A model generated the notes under the pieces. That model saw nothing but the letters and a program-made list of their open reading frames with translations, ran no database searches and had not been told where the DNA came from. Made by a program: the position numbers and the translations under genes. Below are positions 1 to 6,622 of a DNA stretch of 7,375 bases, piece after piece. The stretch's first letter is position 1. Every line of letters starts with the position of its first letter. This stretch comes from an uncultured Burkholderiales bacterium. GTDB lineage: Bacteria > Pseudomonadota > Gammaproteobacteria > Burkholderiales > Burkholderiaceae_D. The stretch lies in contig CAIVDH010000175.1 of assembly GCA_903904635.1 (NCBI GenBank), positions 1-7,375 on the forward strand, read 5' to 3'.

Positions 1-1130
1 AGTTCAGCCCTGAAGATGGCAGCCGTTCAGAAATGGATTTTCTCTGCCGTGTACTCGAGGCTGTGATCGATGAGGGTGCCACGACGATCAACTTTGCTGA
101 CACGGTTGGTTACGCGGTGCCTGAGCTCTACGGCACCATGCTAAAAACCCTGCGTGAACGTATTCCTAATTCGGATAAGGCCGTCTGGTCGGTGCACTGC
201 CATAACGATCTGGGTATGGCTGTGGCCAACTCATTGGCTGGCGTCATGGTCGGTGGTGCGCGGCAGATTGAATGCACGATTAACGGTCTGGGTGAGCGCG
301 CCGGTAACACCGCGCTGGAAGAAATCGTGATGGCGCTGCGTACCCGCAAAGATTACTTTAACCTCGAACTTGGCATCGATGCGACGCAAATTGTGCCTAC
401 TTCCAAGCTGGTGTCGCAAATCACTGGCTTTGCCGTGCAACCTAATAAGGCGGTCGTTGGTGCCAATGCGTTTGCCCATGCTTCAGGTATTCATCAGGAT
501 GGCATCCTCAAAGCGCGTGACACCTATGAAATCATGCGTGCTGAAGACGTCGGCTGGAGCGCTAACAAGATTGTCTTGGGCAAGCTCTCCGGACGTAATG
601 CCTTTAAACAGCGACTGGAAGAATTGGGTATACAGCTTGATTCCGAAGCAGAGGTAAATGCCGCGTTTACCCGTTTCAAAGAGCTGGCTGATCGTAAATC
701 TGAGATTTTTGATGAAGACATTATGGCGCTCGTGTCAGATGAGCAGCAGTCGCATGAGCAAGAGCACTACACCTTCGTTTCATTGGCTCAGCACTCTGAA
801 ACCGGTGAAAAGCCCAGCGCCAAGGTGGTTTTTTCTATAGCTGGCAAAGAGGCAACGTGCGAAGGGCAGGGTAACGGTCCGGTCGACGCCATTGTTAATG
901 CGATTGAATCGCTGACCAAGAGCGGCGCTGAATTGTTGCTGTTTTCAGTCAATGCGATTACGACTGGCACAGAATCACAGGGCGAGGTCACTATGCGTCT
1001 TTCCAAGGCGGGTCGTATCGTCAATGGTGTGGGTGCGGATCTGGATATTGTTGTCGCTTCGGCCAAAGCTTATCTTTCGGCGCTCAACAAGCTTCATTCC
1101 AAGAATGAGAAGCTCAATCCACAGCTGTAA
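1..1130 (+). CDS. leuA: 2-isopropylmalate synthase LeuA, 3' part (5' end outside the window)
   Basis: This enzyme condenses acetyl-CoA with 2-oxoisovalerate, the first committed step of leucine biosynthesis in the cytoplasm. The reading frame is open from position 3 and enters with [14 protein letters not shown], a typical internal LeuA segment, so the N-terminal part of the TIM barrel is missing only because the window begins here. Barrel hallmarks are present: the metal-binding HCHNDLG motif (HxH at 195-203) and GLGERAGN, whose final Asn (306-308) is expected to complete the metal site. A linker region ([25 protein letters not shown]) follows, and then the C-terminal leucine-binding regulatory domain from about 740 to 1110, with GNGPVDA and [14 protein letters not shown]. 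In the family this domain mediates feedback inhibition by leucine. No frameshift or odd residue is seen. The identification is very secure; the ATG at 33 is internal and is not the start. Confidence 0.97.
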   Translation, partial: FSPEDGSRSEMDFLCRVLEAVIDEGATTINFADTVGYAVPELYGTMLKTLRERIPNSDKAVWSVHCHNDLGMAVANSLAGVMVGGARQIECTINGLGERAGNTALEEIVMALRTRKDYFNLELGIDATQIVPTSKLVSQITGFAVQPNKAVVGANAFAHASGIHQDGILKARDTYEIMRAEDVGWSANKIVLGKLSGRNAFKQRLEELGIQLDSEAEVNAAFTRFKELADRKSEIFDEDIMALVSDEQQSHEQEHYTFVSLAQHSETGEKPSAKVVFSIAGKEATCEGQGNGPVDAIVNAIESLTKSGAELLLFSVNAITTGTESQGEVTMRLSKAGRIVNGVGADLDIVVASAKAYLSALNKLHSKNEKLNPQL

Positions 1131-1136
1131 ATCCGG

Positions 1137-1169
1137 GGCCCATTGTTTTTAATTTGAAAACAATGGGCC
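1137..1169 (+). terminator. Perfect 13-bp hairpin after leuA, terminator-like but lacking a U tract
   Basis: Bases 1137-1149 pair perfectly with 1157-1169 around a 7-nt loop, starting 6 nt after the leuA stop. Each arm begins GGCCC or ends GGGCC, and the loop-proximal end of the stem is A/T-only. The bases after the stem (gatctaggttg) are not a T run, and the opposite strand also lacks one, so it does not match a standard intrinsic terminator. It may end or protect the leuA mRNA 3' end. The hairpin itself is certain; its function is an inference. Confidence 0.5.
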
Positions 1170-1197
1170 GATCTAGGTTGTCAGTTTCTTAATGCGT

Positions 1198-1226
1198 TTG
1201 TCCGACTGCGGCCTTTGGGCTATAAT
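1198..1226 (+). promoter_or_regulatory. Sigma70-type promoter for rpsO
   Basis: A -35 box TTGTCC (1198-1203) lies exactly 17 bp from a perfect -10 box TATAAT (1221-1226). Transcription should start near 1232-1234, leaving a leader of about 90 nt before rpsO. Spacing and box quality make this the best promoter in the window. It allows rpsO to be expressed independently of leuA. Confidence 0.85.
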
Positions 1227-1232
1227 CGCGGT

Positions 1233-1264
1233 CTGGTCAGATGTGCGCATCGGCCAGTTTTTTT
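1233..1264 (+). promoter_or_regulatory. Terminator-like hairpin plus T7 at the 5' end of the rpsO leader
   Basis: Bases 1233-1238 pair with 1252-1257 (6 bp, including U1237-G1253). After a one-base bulge (A1239), 1240-1243 pair with 1248-1251 around the loop TGCG. Seven T residues follow directly (1258-1264). This has the shape of an intrinsic terminator, yet it begins at about +1 of the promoter predicted just upstream. The G-U pair stacked on a G-C pair (1237/1253, 1238/1252) resembles the GU/GC element that S15 recognises in 16S rRNA and in some rpsO leaders. It could be an S15-responsive leader element, an attenuator, or the terminator for leuA read-through. The structure is seen; the role is inferred. 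Confidence 0.55.
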
Positions 1265-1273
1265 ATTTAGCCA

Positions 1274-1303
1274 CGGCTTTTGGGGTTACGACTCCACCTG
1301 CCG
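1274..1303 (+). promoter_or_regulatory. Second hairpin in the rpsO leader, next to the ribosome binding site
   Basis: An outer CGGC (1274-1277) pairs with GCCG (1300-1303), and an inner GGGGT (1282-1286) pairs with ACTCC (1291-1295) around a TACG loop. A 4x4 internal loop separates the two stems. The rpsO Shine-Dalgarno (AAAGG, 1310-1314) starts 7 nt downstream. Position and shape are compatible with translational control of rpsO by its own product, as known in several bacteria, but the stems are short and the assignment is tentative. Confidence 0.4.
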
Positions 1304-1322
1304 CATGTGAAAGGTAATAATC

Positions 1323-1592
1323 ATGTCAGTAACAAAAGAAAGCAAAGCCGCAGTCATTGCGGATAACGCACGTGCCCAAAACGATACAGGCTCCCCTGAA
1401 GTTCAGGTCGCTCTGTTGACGGCTCGCATTAATGAATTAAACGGTCACTTCAAGGCGCACAGCAAAGATCATCATTCACGCCGCGGCCTGATCATGATGG
1501 TTAATCGTCGTAAAAGTCTGCTGGCTTACCTCAAGCGTAAAGATGCAGATCGCTATCGCGCACTGATCGAGAAGCTTGGTCTGCGTAAGTAA
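1323..1592 (+). CDS. rpsO: 30S ribosomal protein S15
   Basis: S15 is a primary-binding protein of the small subunit: it binds the three-way junction of the 16S rRNA central domain, nucleates platform assembly and contributes to an intersubunit bridge. The 89 codons match the usual family length exactly. Typical features are the [15 protein letters not shown] segment (T22, G23 and Q28, counting Met, correspond to known rRNA-contacting residues), the HxxxHxKDxxSRRGL core (H42, D49, S52) and the basic C-terminal helix ending LIEKLGLRK. The start is fixed by AAAGG (1310-1314), 8 nt before the ATG. It has its own promoter and structured leader and precedes pnp, the same neighbour as in E. coli. 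S15 represses its own translation in E. coli; whether it does here depends on the leader. Confidence 0.98.
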   Translation: MSVTKESKAAVIADNARAQNDTGSPEVQVALLTARINELNGHFKAHSKDHHSRRGLIMMVNRRKSLLAYLKRKDADRYRALIEKLGLRK

Positions 1593-1625
1593 TTTTCATT
1601 GCGCTGTTAGGCTATGATCGTCTGG

Positions 1626-1666
1626 ATGCCTGTGTCAGATTTCTGATGCGGGCATTTTGTCTTTCT
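1626..1666 (+). terminator. Intrinsic terminator between rpsO and pnp
   Basis: A 7-bp stem (1626-1632 with 1649-1655, one G-U) is followed by a symmetric TG/TG internal loop and a 4-bp inner stem (1635-1638 with 1643-1646) around ATTT. A T-rich run (TTTTGTCTTTCT) follows. It lies 33 nt after the rpsO stop. In E. coli a terminator at this place ends most rpsO transcripts while some read through into pnp; since I see no convincing pnp promoter here, partial read-through is the likely arrangement. Confidence 0.75.
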
Positions 1667-1675
1667 GAAGTTCGT

Positions 1676-1699
1676 AATATCAAACGCAATATCAAACGC
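1676..1699 (+). repeat. 12-bp direct tandem repeat, two copies, in the pnp leader
   Basis: The 12-mer AATATCAAACGC occurs twice back to back (1676-1687 and 1688-1699), followed by a degenerate start of a third copy (AACATC, 1700-1705). It is non-coding and lies between the rpsO terminator and the pnp ribosome binding site. No function can be read from it. A recent slippage duplication is the simplest explanation. Confidence 0.85.
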
Positions 1700-1730
1700 A
1701 ACATCCATATTCAATTTGTTCTGAAGTAAG

Positions 1731-1749
1731 GCAACGGGTTGACCGTTGC
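1731..1749 (+). promoter_or_regulatory. Perfect 7-bp hairpin in the pnp 5' leader
   Basis: GCAACGG (1731-1737) pairs perfectly with CCGTTGC (1743-1749) around a 5-nt loop, about 60 nt upstream of the pnp start. In E. coli a leader stem-loop is cut by RNase III and used in PNPase autoregulation. This one is much shorter than a usual RNase III substrate, so the comparison is only suggestive. Confidence 0.4.
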
Positions 1750-1810
1750 ACGTGGTGAGGTGAACGACAGCGCCTGAAAATCTGTCGGCAAAATTAGAGA
1801 GGAAACACCT

Positions 1811-3937
1811 ATGTTTAATAAAGTAACCAAGAGTTTTAAATACGGCCAACATACAGTCACGCTAGAGACTGGTGAAATCGCGCGTCAGGCTTCCGGCGCT
1901 GTTTTGGTCTCCGTTGAAGATACCGTTGTGCTGGCAACCGTGGTTGCACGTAAAGATGCCAAGCCAGGTCAGGATTTTTTCCCGCTTACCGTTGATTATG
2001 TAGAGAAAACTTACGCTGCCGGCCGTATCCCCGGTGGTTTTTTCAAGCGCGAAGGTCGTCCTTCAGAAAAAGAGACACTGACATCGCGCCTGATCGATCG
2101 TCCAATTCGTCCGCTGTTCCCAGAGGGTTACCTCAACGAAGTGCAGGTTATTTTGCATGTGCTGTCGGTTAATCCGGATATCGATCCTGATATCGTCGCC
2201 ATGATAGGTGCGTCTGCTGCATTGTGCGTAGCGGGCATTCCTTTCAATGGTCCTATAGGCGCTGCGCGCGTAGGCTACATTGATGGTCAGTATGTGTTAA
2301 ATCCTACCGTTTCCCAGATGCCAAAATCGCAGCTGGATCTGGTAGTTGCCGGTACTGAATCAGCAGTGCTGATGGTTGAATCAGAAGCAGAGCAGTTGTC
2401 AGAAGAAATCATGCTGGGTGCAGTCGTGTTTGGTCATGATCACATGAAAGCAGTTATCGACGCGATCCATGAATTGGTGCGTGATGGTGGCAAGCCAGAA
2501 ATCGAATGGCATCCTGCTGCAAAAAATGAGCCACTGATTGCCCGCGTAACCGCCGTTGCTGAAAGCAAGCTGCGTGACGCTTATCAGATCAAGGAAAAGC
2601 AGGCACGTACCAGCAAGCTCAAGGAAGTTACGGCCGAAGTTAATGCGGCCTTTGCCAATGATGAGCATGCACCTGACTCTGCAGAGCTGGGCAATATCAT
2701 GTTTGACCTCGAAGCAAAAATCGTCCGTTCGCAAATCCTTGAAGGTGAGCCACGTATCGATGGTCGTGATACCCGTACCGTGCGTCCTATCTCGATTCGC
2801 AATAGCGTGCTGCCACGCACCCACGGTTCTTCCCTGTTTACGCGCGGTGAAACGCAGGCATTGGTTGTAGCCACACTGGGTACTGCACGGGACGAGCAAA
2901 AGATTGATGCATTGACGGGTGAATACAGCGACCGCTTTATGCTTCATTACAATATGCCTCCGTTTGCAACAGGTGAAACCGGTCGTGTCGGCACACCTAA
3001 GCGTCGTGAAATTGGTCATGGTCGTCTTGCCAAGCGTGCACTGATCGCTGCCATGCCTACAGCGGAAGAGTTCAGCTATTCAGTTCGGTTGGTATCTGAA
3101 ATTACTGAGTCCAATGGTTCTTCGTCGATGGCGTCTGTTTGTGGCGGCTGTCTGGCATTGATGGATGCTGGTGTGCCGATGAAGGCGCATGTTGCCGGTA
3201 TCGCGATGGGTCTGATCAAAGAAGGCAATCGTTTCGCCGTTTTGTCTGACATCCTCGGTGATGAAGATCATTTGGGTGATATGGATTTCAAGGTTGCAGG
3301 TACTGCAAACGGAATCACTGCGCTGCAGATGGACATAAAAATTCAGGGCATTACCAAAGAAATCATGCAGGTCGCATTGGCGCAAGCGCAAGAAGGTCGC
3401 ATGCATATTCTGGGCAAGATGCAAGAAGCGGTGCCTCATGGCCGCACCGAGCTGTCGAACTTTGCTCCGCGTCTCATCACCATCAAGATTAATCCTGAAA
3501 AAATCCGTGATGTAATCGGTAAGGGTGGTGCTGTTATTCGAGCACTGACCGAGGAAACAGGTACACAAATCGACATTACCGATGAAGGTCTGGTCACGAT
3601 TGCATCAGTTGATGCAGCTGCGGGTCAGGAAGCCAAGCGTCGTATTGAAGAGCTGACCGCTTCTGTTGAAGTAGGCAAGATCTATGAAGGCGTCGTGTTG
3701 AAACTGTTGGACTTCGGCGCGATAGTGCAAGTCATGCCGGGTAAAGATGGCTTGCTGCATATCAGCCAGATCGCCAATGAACGCGTTAATGCCGTTGCTG
3801 ATTATCTTAAAGAAGGTCAGCAAGTACGCGTCAAGGTACTTGAGACTGACGATCGTGGTCGTTTGAAACTGTCGATGAAGGCTGTGACTGCTGAAGAGGG
3901 CGGCGCTGCTGAAGCGGCACCTCAGGCACAGCAATAA
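1811..3937 (+). CDS. pnp: Polyribonucleotide nucleotidyltransferase (polynucleotide phosphorylase, PNPase)
   Basis: PNPase degrades RNA 3' to 5' by phosphorolysis, releasing nucleoside diphosphates, and can run in reverse to add tails; it works as a trimer and, in many bacteria, within the degradosome. At 708 residues it is close to the E. coli enzyme. Domains in order are: RNase PH core 1 (about 10-140) with the [12 protein letters not shown] loop at 75-86 (FFKR where E. coli has FFRR), an alpha-helical domain (about 145-240), the catalytic RNase PH core 2 (about 320-545), a KH domain with GKGG at 570-573, and an S1 domain (about 620-690). Active-site features are the phosphate-binding serines 437-439 in SNGSSSMAS and D486, D492 and K494 in the [15 protein letters not shown] stretch. 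An Ala/Glu/Gln-rich tail ends the protein. GAGAGG ends 8 nt before the ATG. It lies downstream of rpsO and is closed by a strong terminator. Confidence 0.98.
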   Translation: MFNKVTKSFKYGQHTVTLETGEIARQASGAVLVSVEDTVVLATVVARKDAKPGQDFFPLTVDYVEKTYAAGRIPGGFFKREGRPSEKETLTSRLIDRPIRPLFPEGYLNEVQVILHVLSVNPDIDPDIVAMIGASAALCVAGIPFNGPIGAARVGYIDGQYVLNPTVSQMPKSQLDLVVAGTESAVLMVESEAEQLSEEIMLGAVVFGHDHMKAVIDAIHELVRDGGKPEIEWHPAAKNEPLIARVTAVAESKLRDAYQIKEKQARTSKLKEVTAEVNAAFANDEHAPDSAELGNIMFDLEAKIVRSQILEGEPRIDGRDTRTVRPISIRNSVLPRTHGSSLFTRGETQALVVATLGTARDEQKIDALTGEYSDRFMLHYNMPPFATGETGRVGTPKRREIGHGRLAKRALIAAMPTAEEFSYSVRLVSEITESNGSSSMASVCGGCLALMDAGVPMKAHVAGIAMGLIKEGNRFAVLSDILGDEDHLGDMDFKVAGTANGITALQMDIKIQGITKEIMQVALAQAQEGRMHILGKMQEAVPHGRTELSNFAPRLITIKINPEKIRDVIGKGGAVIRALTEETGTQIDITDEGLVTIASVDAAAGQEAKRRIEELTASVEVGKIYEGVVLKLLDFGAIVQVMPGKDGLLHISQIANERVNAVADYLKEGQQVRVKVLETDDRGRLKLSMKAVTAEEGGAAEAAPQAQQ

Positions 3938-3977
3938 ACATATCAAAAAACGGCGTATTGCGATTTTGTTTTTGATC

Positions 3978-4013
3978 AAAAACCGCCCGGCTTCCCAGCC
4001 TGGGCGGTTTTTT
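3978..4013 (+). terminator. Strong intrinsic terminator after pnp
   Basis: CCGCCC (3983-3988) pairs with GGGCGG (4002-4007), and an inner GGCT/AGCC stem (3989-3992 with 3997-4000) closes a TCCC loop, with T4001 bulged. Five A residues before the stem (3978-3982) face the T run after it (4008-4013), so it could also act on transcripts from the other strand. It lies about 40 nt after the pnp stop and separates pnp from the oxidoreductase gene. Confidence 0.93.
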
Positions 4014-4046
4014 CATAAGCAAACAGCGATCGTAAATTTTTTTTTC

Positions 4047-4050
4047 GGAG
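4047..4050 (+). promoter_or_regulatory. Shine-Dalgarno GGAG that selects the second ATG (4057)
   Basis: GGAG abuts the first in-frame ATG (4051) with no spacer, but lies 6 nt before the next in-frame ATG at 4057. Normal spacing therefore favours 4057 as the true start. A run of nine T residues (4037-4045) lies directly upstream. Confidence 0.75.
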
Positions 4051-4056
4051 ATGAAC

Positions 4057-5037
4057 ATGCGAGCAATTGAAATCATAAAGCCTGGTGCGCCAGAAGTTCT
4101 GACGCTCTGTGAGCGGCCCATGCCAGTGGTAAAAGCGGGTGAGGTTTTGATCAAGGTACATGCTGCCGGCGTGAATCGTCCCGATGTATTGCAACGTACC
4201 GGAAATTATCCAGTGCCGCCCGGTGCATCCGATATTCCCGGTCTAGAAGTTGCTGGTGAAATTGTTGATGGTGATTTCGCAGGCAGCAATTTTAAAAAAG
4301 GCGATCTGGTTTGTGCGCTAGTGCAGGGTGGCGGCTATGCAGAATATTGTGCCGCACCGATTGCGCAGTGCCTGCCTATTCCTAAGGGGCTGACAGCGTT
4401 GGAAGCAGCCTCGTTGCCTGAGACTTTCTTCACGGTCTATAGCAATCTTTTTGAGCGCGCTAAACTCACAGGCGATGAAACATTGCTAGTGCAGGGAGGT
4501 AGTTCCGGCATAGGCGTGACGGCGATACAGATGGCGCGTGCCTTTGGTCACCGCGTATTTGCTACTGCAGGCTCAGACGAAAAATGTAAAGCATGCGAGG
4601 GGTTGGGCGCTGAACGCGCGATTAACTATCGCACCCAGGATTTCGTAGAAATAATCAAATCAGTCACTGGTGGTAAAGGTGCCGATGTCATTATTGACAT
4701 GGTGGCCGGAGATTATGTGGCGCGTGAATTGGATTGTCTGGCCGATGACGGCAGGCTGGTTATCATTGCTTTGTTGGGCGGAGCCAGTGGTAAAGTCGAT
4801 TTCGGACAGATCATGCGTCGTCGCCTGACCATTACGGGTTCTACCTTGCGGCCACGCCCGGTTATATTCAAGCAGATGATCGCCGATAAGCTGCAGCAGA
4901 AAGTCTGGCCTCTTATAGAAGCGGGTAAGATCAAGCCTGTGATTTTCAAGACCTTCCCATTAGAGCAGGCAGCGCACGCGCATACTCTGATGGAGACCAG
5001 TACGCATGTCGGTAAAATCATGCTGACGGTTGCGTAA
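4057..5037 (+). CDS. Zinc-independent NAD(P)H:quinone oxidoreductase, MDR superfamily (PIG3/QOR type)
   Basis: This is predicted to be a cytoplasmic NAD(P)H-dependent reductase of quinones or related electrophilic carbonyls; the physiological substrate cannot be told from sequence. From the chosen start it has 326 residues, the usual size. The N-terminal GroES-like domain carries NRPDVLQRTGNYP and IPGLEVAGEI, typical of quinone reductases, and lacks the cysteine ligands of zinc alcohol dehydrogenases. A Rossmann domain follows with a glycine-rich nucleotide-binding turn GGSSGIG (147-153). The C-terminal part (KTFPLEQAAHAHTLMETSTHVGKIMLTV) is also family-typical. The start at 4057 rather than 4051 is chosen on Shine-Dalgarno spacing. 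The gene stands alone between the pnp terminator and the tpiA promoter, and no convincing promoter of its own is visible. The family is sure; the exact subfamily and substrate are less so. Confidence 0.9.
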   Translation: MRAIEIIKPGAPEVLTLCERPMPVVKAGEVLIKVHAAGVNRPDVLQRTGNYPVPPGASDIPGLEVAGEIVDGDFAGSNFKKGDLVCALVQGGGYAEYCAAPIAQCLPIPKGLTALEAASLPETFFTVYSNLFERAKLTGDETLLVQGGSSGIGVTAIQMARAFGHRVFATAGSDEKCKACEGLGAERAINYRTQDFVEIIKSVTGGKGADVIIDMVAGDYVARELDCLADDGRLVIIALLGGASGKVDFGQIMRRRLTITGSTLRPRPVIFKQMIADKLQQKVWPLIEAGKIKPVIFKTFPLEQAAHAHTLMETSTHVGKIMLTVA

Positions 5038-5083
5038 AGCTATTGAGACTGACTGATAGTTGAGCCGCGCTTTTTTGTGAGGT

Positions 5084-5113
5084 TTGACCTGAAATCTTGC
5101 CGCGAGCTAAAAT
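5084..5113 (+). promoter_or_regulatory. Sigma70-type promoter for tpiA
   Basis: A -35 box TTGACC (5084-5089) and a -10 box TAAAAT (5108-5113) are separated by 18 bp, each matching consensus at five of six positions. A start near 5120 gives a leader of about 43 nt for tpiA. No hairpin terminator is evident between the preceding gene and this promoter, so read-through is possible too. Confidence 0.7.
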
Positions 5114-5162
5114 ACGCGGTTTTGTAAAAGATTAACGCAACATTCTGAACAAATAGGTACTT

Positions 5163-5906
5163 ATGCGTCGTCCTCTCATTGCGGGTAATTGGAAAATGAA
5201 CGGCAGTCTGGCCGCCAATGCCATCCTGCTGGAAGGTTTGCGCGCTGGTGCCGTTGCTGTTCAATGTGAAGTGGCGGTTTGTGTACCTGCACCATATCTG
5301 TCGCAAGTACAAGCTTTGCTAGCCGGTTCGGGTATTGCGTGGGGTGCGCAGGATATGTCTGTGCACGAGTCTGGCGCTTACACGGGCGAAATTTCTGCGC
5401 TGATGCTGCGCGATTTTGATTGTCGCTATGTGATCGTTGGTCATTCTGAGCGCCGTACTTTTCATGCTGAAACCAGTGAGCTGGTAGCAAAAAAAGCGGC
5501 GCGTGCTTTGGCTGGTGGCCTGATACCCATCATTTGTGTCGGTGAGACGTTGGCTGAGCGCGAAGCAGGGCAAACTGCACAGGTGGTTGAAGCGCAGTTA
5601 TCACCGGTTTTGGCAGAAGTCGGCGGGCAACTTGATCATATCGTTGTAGCCTACGAGCCTGTGTGGGCAATCGGTACTGGTAAGACAGCCACGCCAGCCA
5701 TGGCGCAGGAAGTGCATGAACTCATCCGTGCAAACCTTGCCAAACGTGATGCAGATGCAGCAGCTGGTGTGAGATTACTATACGGCGGCAGCATGAAACC
5801 TGATAACGCCAAAGAACTGCTTGCTATGCCGGATATTGATGGCGGTCTGATAGGTGGCGCTTCTCTGAAGGCAGCTGATTTTCTTGAGATTGCGCGCGCT
5901 GCATAA
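5163..5906 (+). CDS. tpiA: Triosephosphate isomerase
   Basis: This enzyme interconverts dihydroxyacetone phosphate and glyceraldehyde 3-phosphate in glycolysis and gluconeogenesis, as a cytoplasmic TIM-barrel dimer. At 247 residues it has normal bacterial length. All catalytic parts are visible: GNWKMN with N9 and K11, the electrophile H94 in VIVGHSERR, the base E165 in [14 protein letters not shown] (which also begins the mobile loop 6), and the phosphate-binding [12 protein letters not shown] and GGLIGGASL segments. A modest Shine-Dalgarno (AGGT, 5155-5158) precedes the ATG. It has its own promoter and is followed after 78 nt, with no terminator, by secG; tpiA-secG adjacency is common in proteobacteria and suggests co-transcription. 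Confidence 0.98.
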   Translation: MRRPLIAGNWKMNGSLAANAILLEGLRAGAVAVQCEVAVCVPAPYLSQVQALLAGSGIAWGAQDMSVHESGAYTGEISALMLRDFDCRYVIVGHSERRTFHAETSELVAKKAARALAGGLIPIICVGETLAEREAGQTAQVVEAQLSPVLAEVGGQLDHIVVAYEPVWAIGTGKTATPAMAQEVHELIRANLAKRDADAAAGVRLLYGGSMKPDNAKELLAMPDIDGGLIGGASLKAADFLEIARAA

Positions 5907-5984
5907 AAGGCATGTCCGATAAATTGTCGATGTACATGATTACTGATTTAACAGAATTAATTTAAAAACTGGAAATTAAAATAA

Positions 5985-6350
5985 ATGACCACCTTGCTCA
6001 CTATCGTTATTGCTATTCAAGTGTTATCGGCATTGCTCATTATTGGCTTAGTGCTTCTGCAGCATGGCAAAGGCGCTGATATGGGTGCCGCATTTGGTTC
6101 GGGTGCGTCCGGCAGCTTGTTTGGTGCAAGCGGCTCTTCGAATTTTTTGTCAAAGTCCACTGGATTTGCAGCTGCAGTTTTCTTTGGTGCGACATTGGCA
6201 CTCGCGTTTTTTGGTAGCCGTCCACCTTCAGCCGAAGGTGGCGTGATGGATCAAATACCGAATACCTCTACAAAATCCCAGTCTGCTCCTGCAGCACCCG
6301 CATCAGATGCAGCAAAGCCGGCCGGTCAGGCCGGAGAAATACCGAAATAA
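5985..6350 (+). CDS. secG: Protein-export membrane protein SecG
   Basis: SecG is the small accessory subunit of the SecYEG translocon in the inner membrane and stimulates SecA-driven protein export. The 121-residue product has the two expected membrane segments (about 2-25 and 58-77). Between them lies the diagnostic cytoplasmic loop LLQHGKGADMGAAFGSG...SGSLFGA, and FLSKSTG precedes the second helix. After the second helix comes a low-complexity tail rich in Ala, Pro, Ser and Lys (about 80-121), common and poorly conserved in proteobacterial SecG. GGAA (5971-5974) lies 10 nt before the ATG, a somewhat wide spacing. It follows tpiA without an intervening terminator, so it is probably in the same transcript. 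Confidence 0.96.
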   Translation: MTTLLTIVIAIQVLSALLIIGLVLLQHGKGADMGAAFGSGASGSLFGASGSSNFLSKSTGFAAAVFFGATLALAFFGSRPPSAEGGVMDQIPNTSTKSQSAPAAPASDAAKPAGQAGEIPK

Positions 6351-6383
6351 TAGATATATACGCGCTATATAGATAAATCTGCG

Positions 6384-6412
6384 TTGAATAGACTATGCAA
6401 GCGGGTTAAAAT
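6384..6412 (+). promoter_or_regulatory. Sigma70-type promoter for tRNA-Leu
   Basis: A -35 box TTGAAT (6384-6389) and a -10 box TAAAAT (6407-6412) are exactly 17 bp apart. The predicted start near 6419 lies only about 5 nt before the mature tRNA 5' end at 6424, a common layout for a single tRNA gene with its own promoter. Confidence 0.78.
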
Positions 6413-6423
6413 AGCGAGCTTTA

Positions 6424-6508
6424 GCCGACGTGGTGAAATTGGTAGACACGCTATCTTGAGGGGGTAGTGGCGCAAGCTGTGCGAGTTCGAGTCTCGCCGT
6501 CGGCACCA
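6424..6508 (+). tRNA. tRNA-Leu, anticodon GAG
   Basis: This 85-nt class II tRNA folds fully: acceptor stem GCCGACG (6424-6430) with CGTCGGC (6498-6504), discriminator A6505 and an encoded CCA (6506-6508). The D stem is GTG/CAC. The anticodon stem CTATC/GGTAG encloses the loop TTGAGGG with anticodon GAG at 6458-6460, reading CUC and CUU leucine codons. The long variable arm, with a GCAA loop, is diagnostic for Leu/Ser/Tyr tRNAs. The T stem GCGAG/CTCGC (6481-6485 with 6493-6497) closes the TTCGAGT loop. It has its own promoter and terminator and lies between secG and nuoA. Confidence 0.97.
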
Positions 6509-6529
6509 TTCAGAATGAGAAGTAGGGAG

Positions 6530-6561
6530 GCCAGCATAGGGATGCCAGGTGCTGGCTTTTT
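6530..6561 (+). terminator. Intrinsic terminator after tRNA-Leu
   Basis: GCCAGCA (6530-6536) pairs perfectly with TGCTGGC (6550-6556) around a 13-nt loop, followed by TTTTT (6557-6561). It begins 21 nt after the tRNA CCA end and should terminate the tRNA transcript before the nuo operon. Confidence 0.85.
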
Positions 6562-6594
6562 GTTGAGGGGGCAAGATTGTCTTTTTAGCACCAT

Positions 6595-6622
6595 ATTTGA
6601 TCTTTAATAGTAAAGATTAAAT
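6595..6622 (+). repeat. 12-bp AT-rich inverted repeat just upstream of nuoA
   Basis: Bases 6595-6606 pair with 6611-6622 around the 4-nt centre ATAG. The inner 7 bp (ATCTTTA/TAAAGAT) are perfect, and the outer five continue with one G-T mismatch or wobble at 6599/6618. The repeat ends 18 nt before the nuoA ATG and is followed by TTTTG. It could be an operator dyad, a weak terminator or attenuator hairpin, or a leader structure; the sequence does not decide between these. Confidence 0.7.

Noticed and set aside
1739..1767. TTGACC in the pnp leader as a -35 box
   Set aside because: No acceptable -10 hexamer at 16-18 bp downstream, and the bases are explained by the 1731-1749 hairpin.
2399..3019. 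Long open frame on the minus strand inside pnp (206 codons)
   Set aside because: It lies entirely antisense to PNPase, has no recognisable family, is Cys/His/Thr-rich as expected of an antisense shadow, and pnp itself is unmistakable.
3080..3568. Minus-strand open frame of 162 codons inside pnp
   Set aside because: Same reasoning: it is a shadow of the catalytic core of pnp, with no recognisable domain and no plausible promoter context.
4010..4038. Possible promoter for the quinone oxidoreductase (TTTTCA-17-TAAATT)
   Set aside because: Only four of six matches in each box, overlapping the T run of the pnp terminator, and it would leave almost no leader before the start codon.
5041..5080. 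Terminator after the quinone oxidoreductase at the TTTTTT run (5071-5076)
   Set aside because: The bases before the T run do not form a stable stem; the best pairing found was CTAT/ATAG.
5911..5938. CATGT ... ACATG inverted repeat between tpiA and secG as a terminator
   Set aside because: Only 5-bp arms around an 18-nt interval and no T run; too weak to call.
5924..5952. Possible secG promoter (TTGTCG-17-TTTAAC)
   Set aside because: Both boxes are four of six in an AT-rich spacer where such matches are common; co-transcription from tpiA explains secG without it.
6355..6371. TATATA inverted repeat after secG as a terminator or operator
   Set aside because: A 6-bp all-AT stem with no T run; TATATA is its own reverse complement, so any two copies pair by default.
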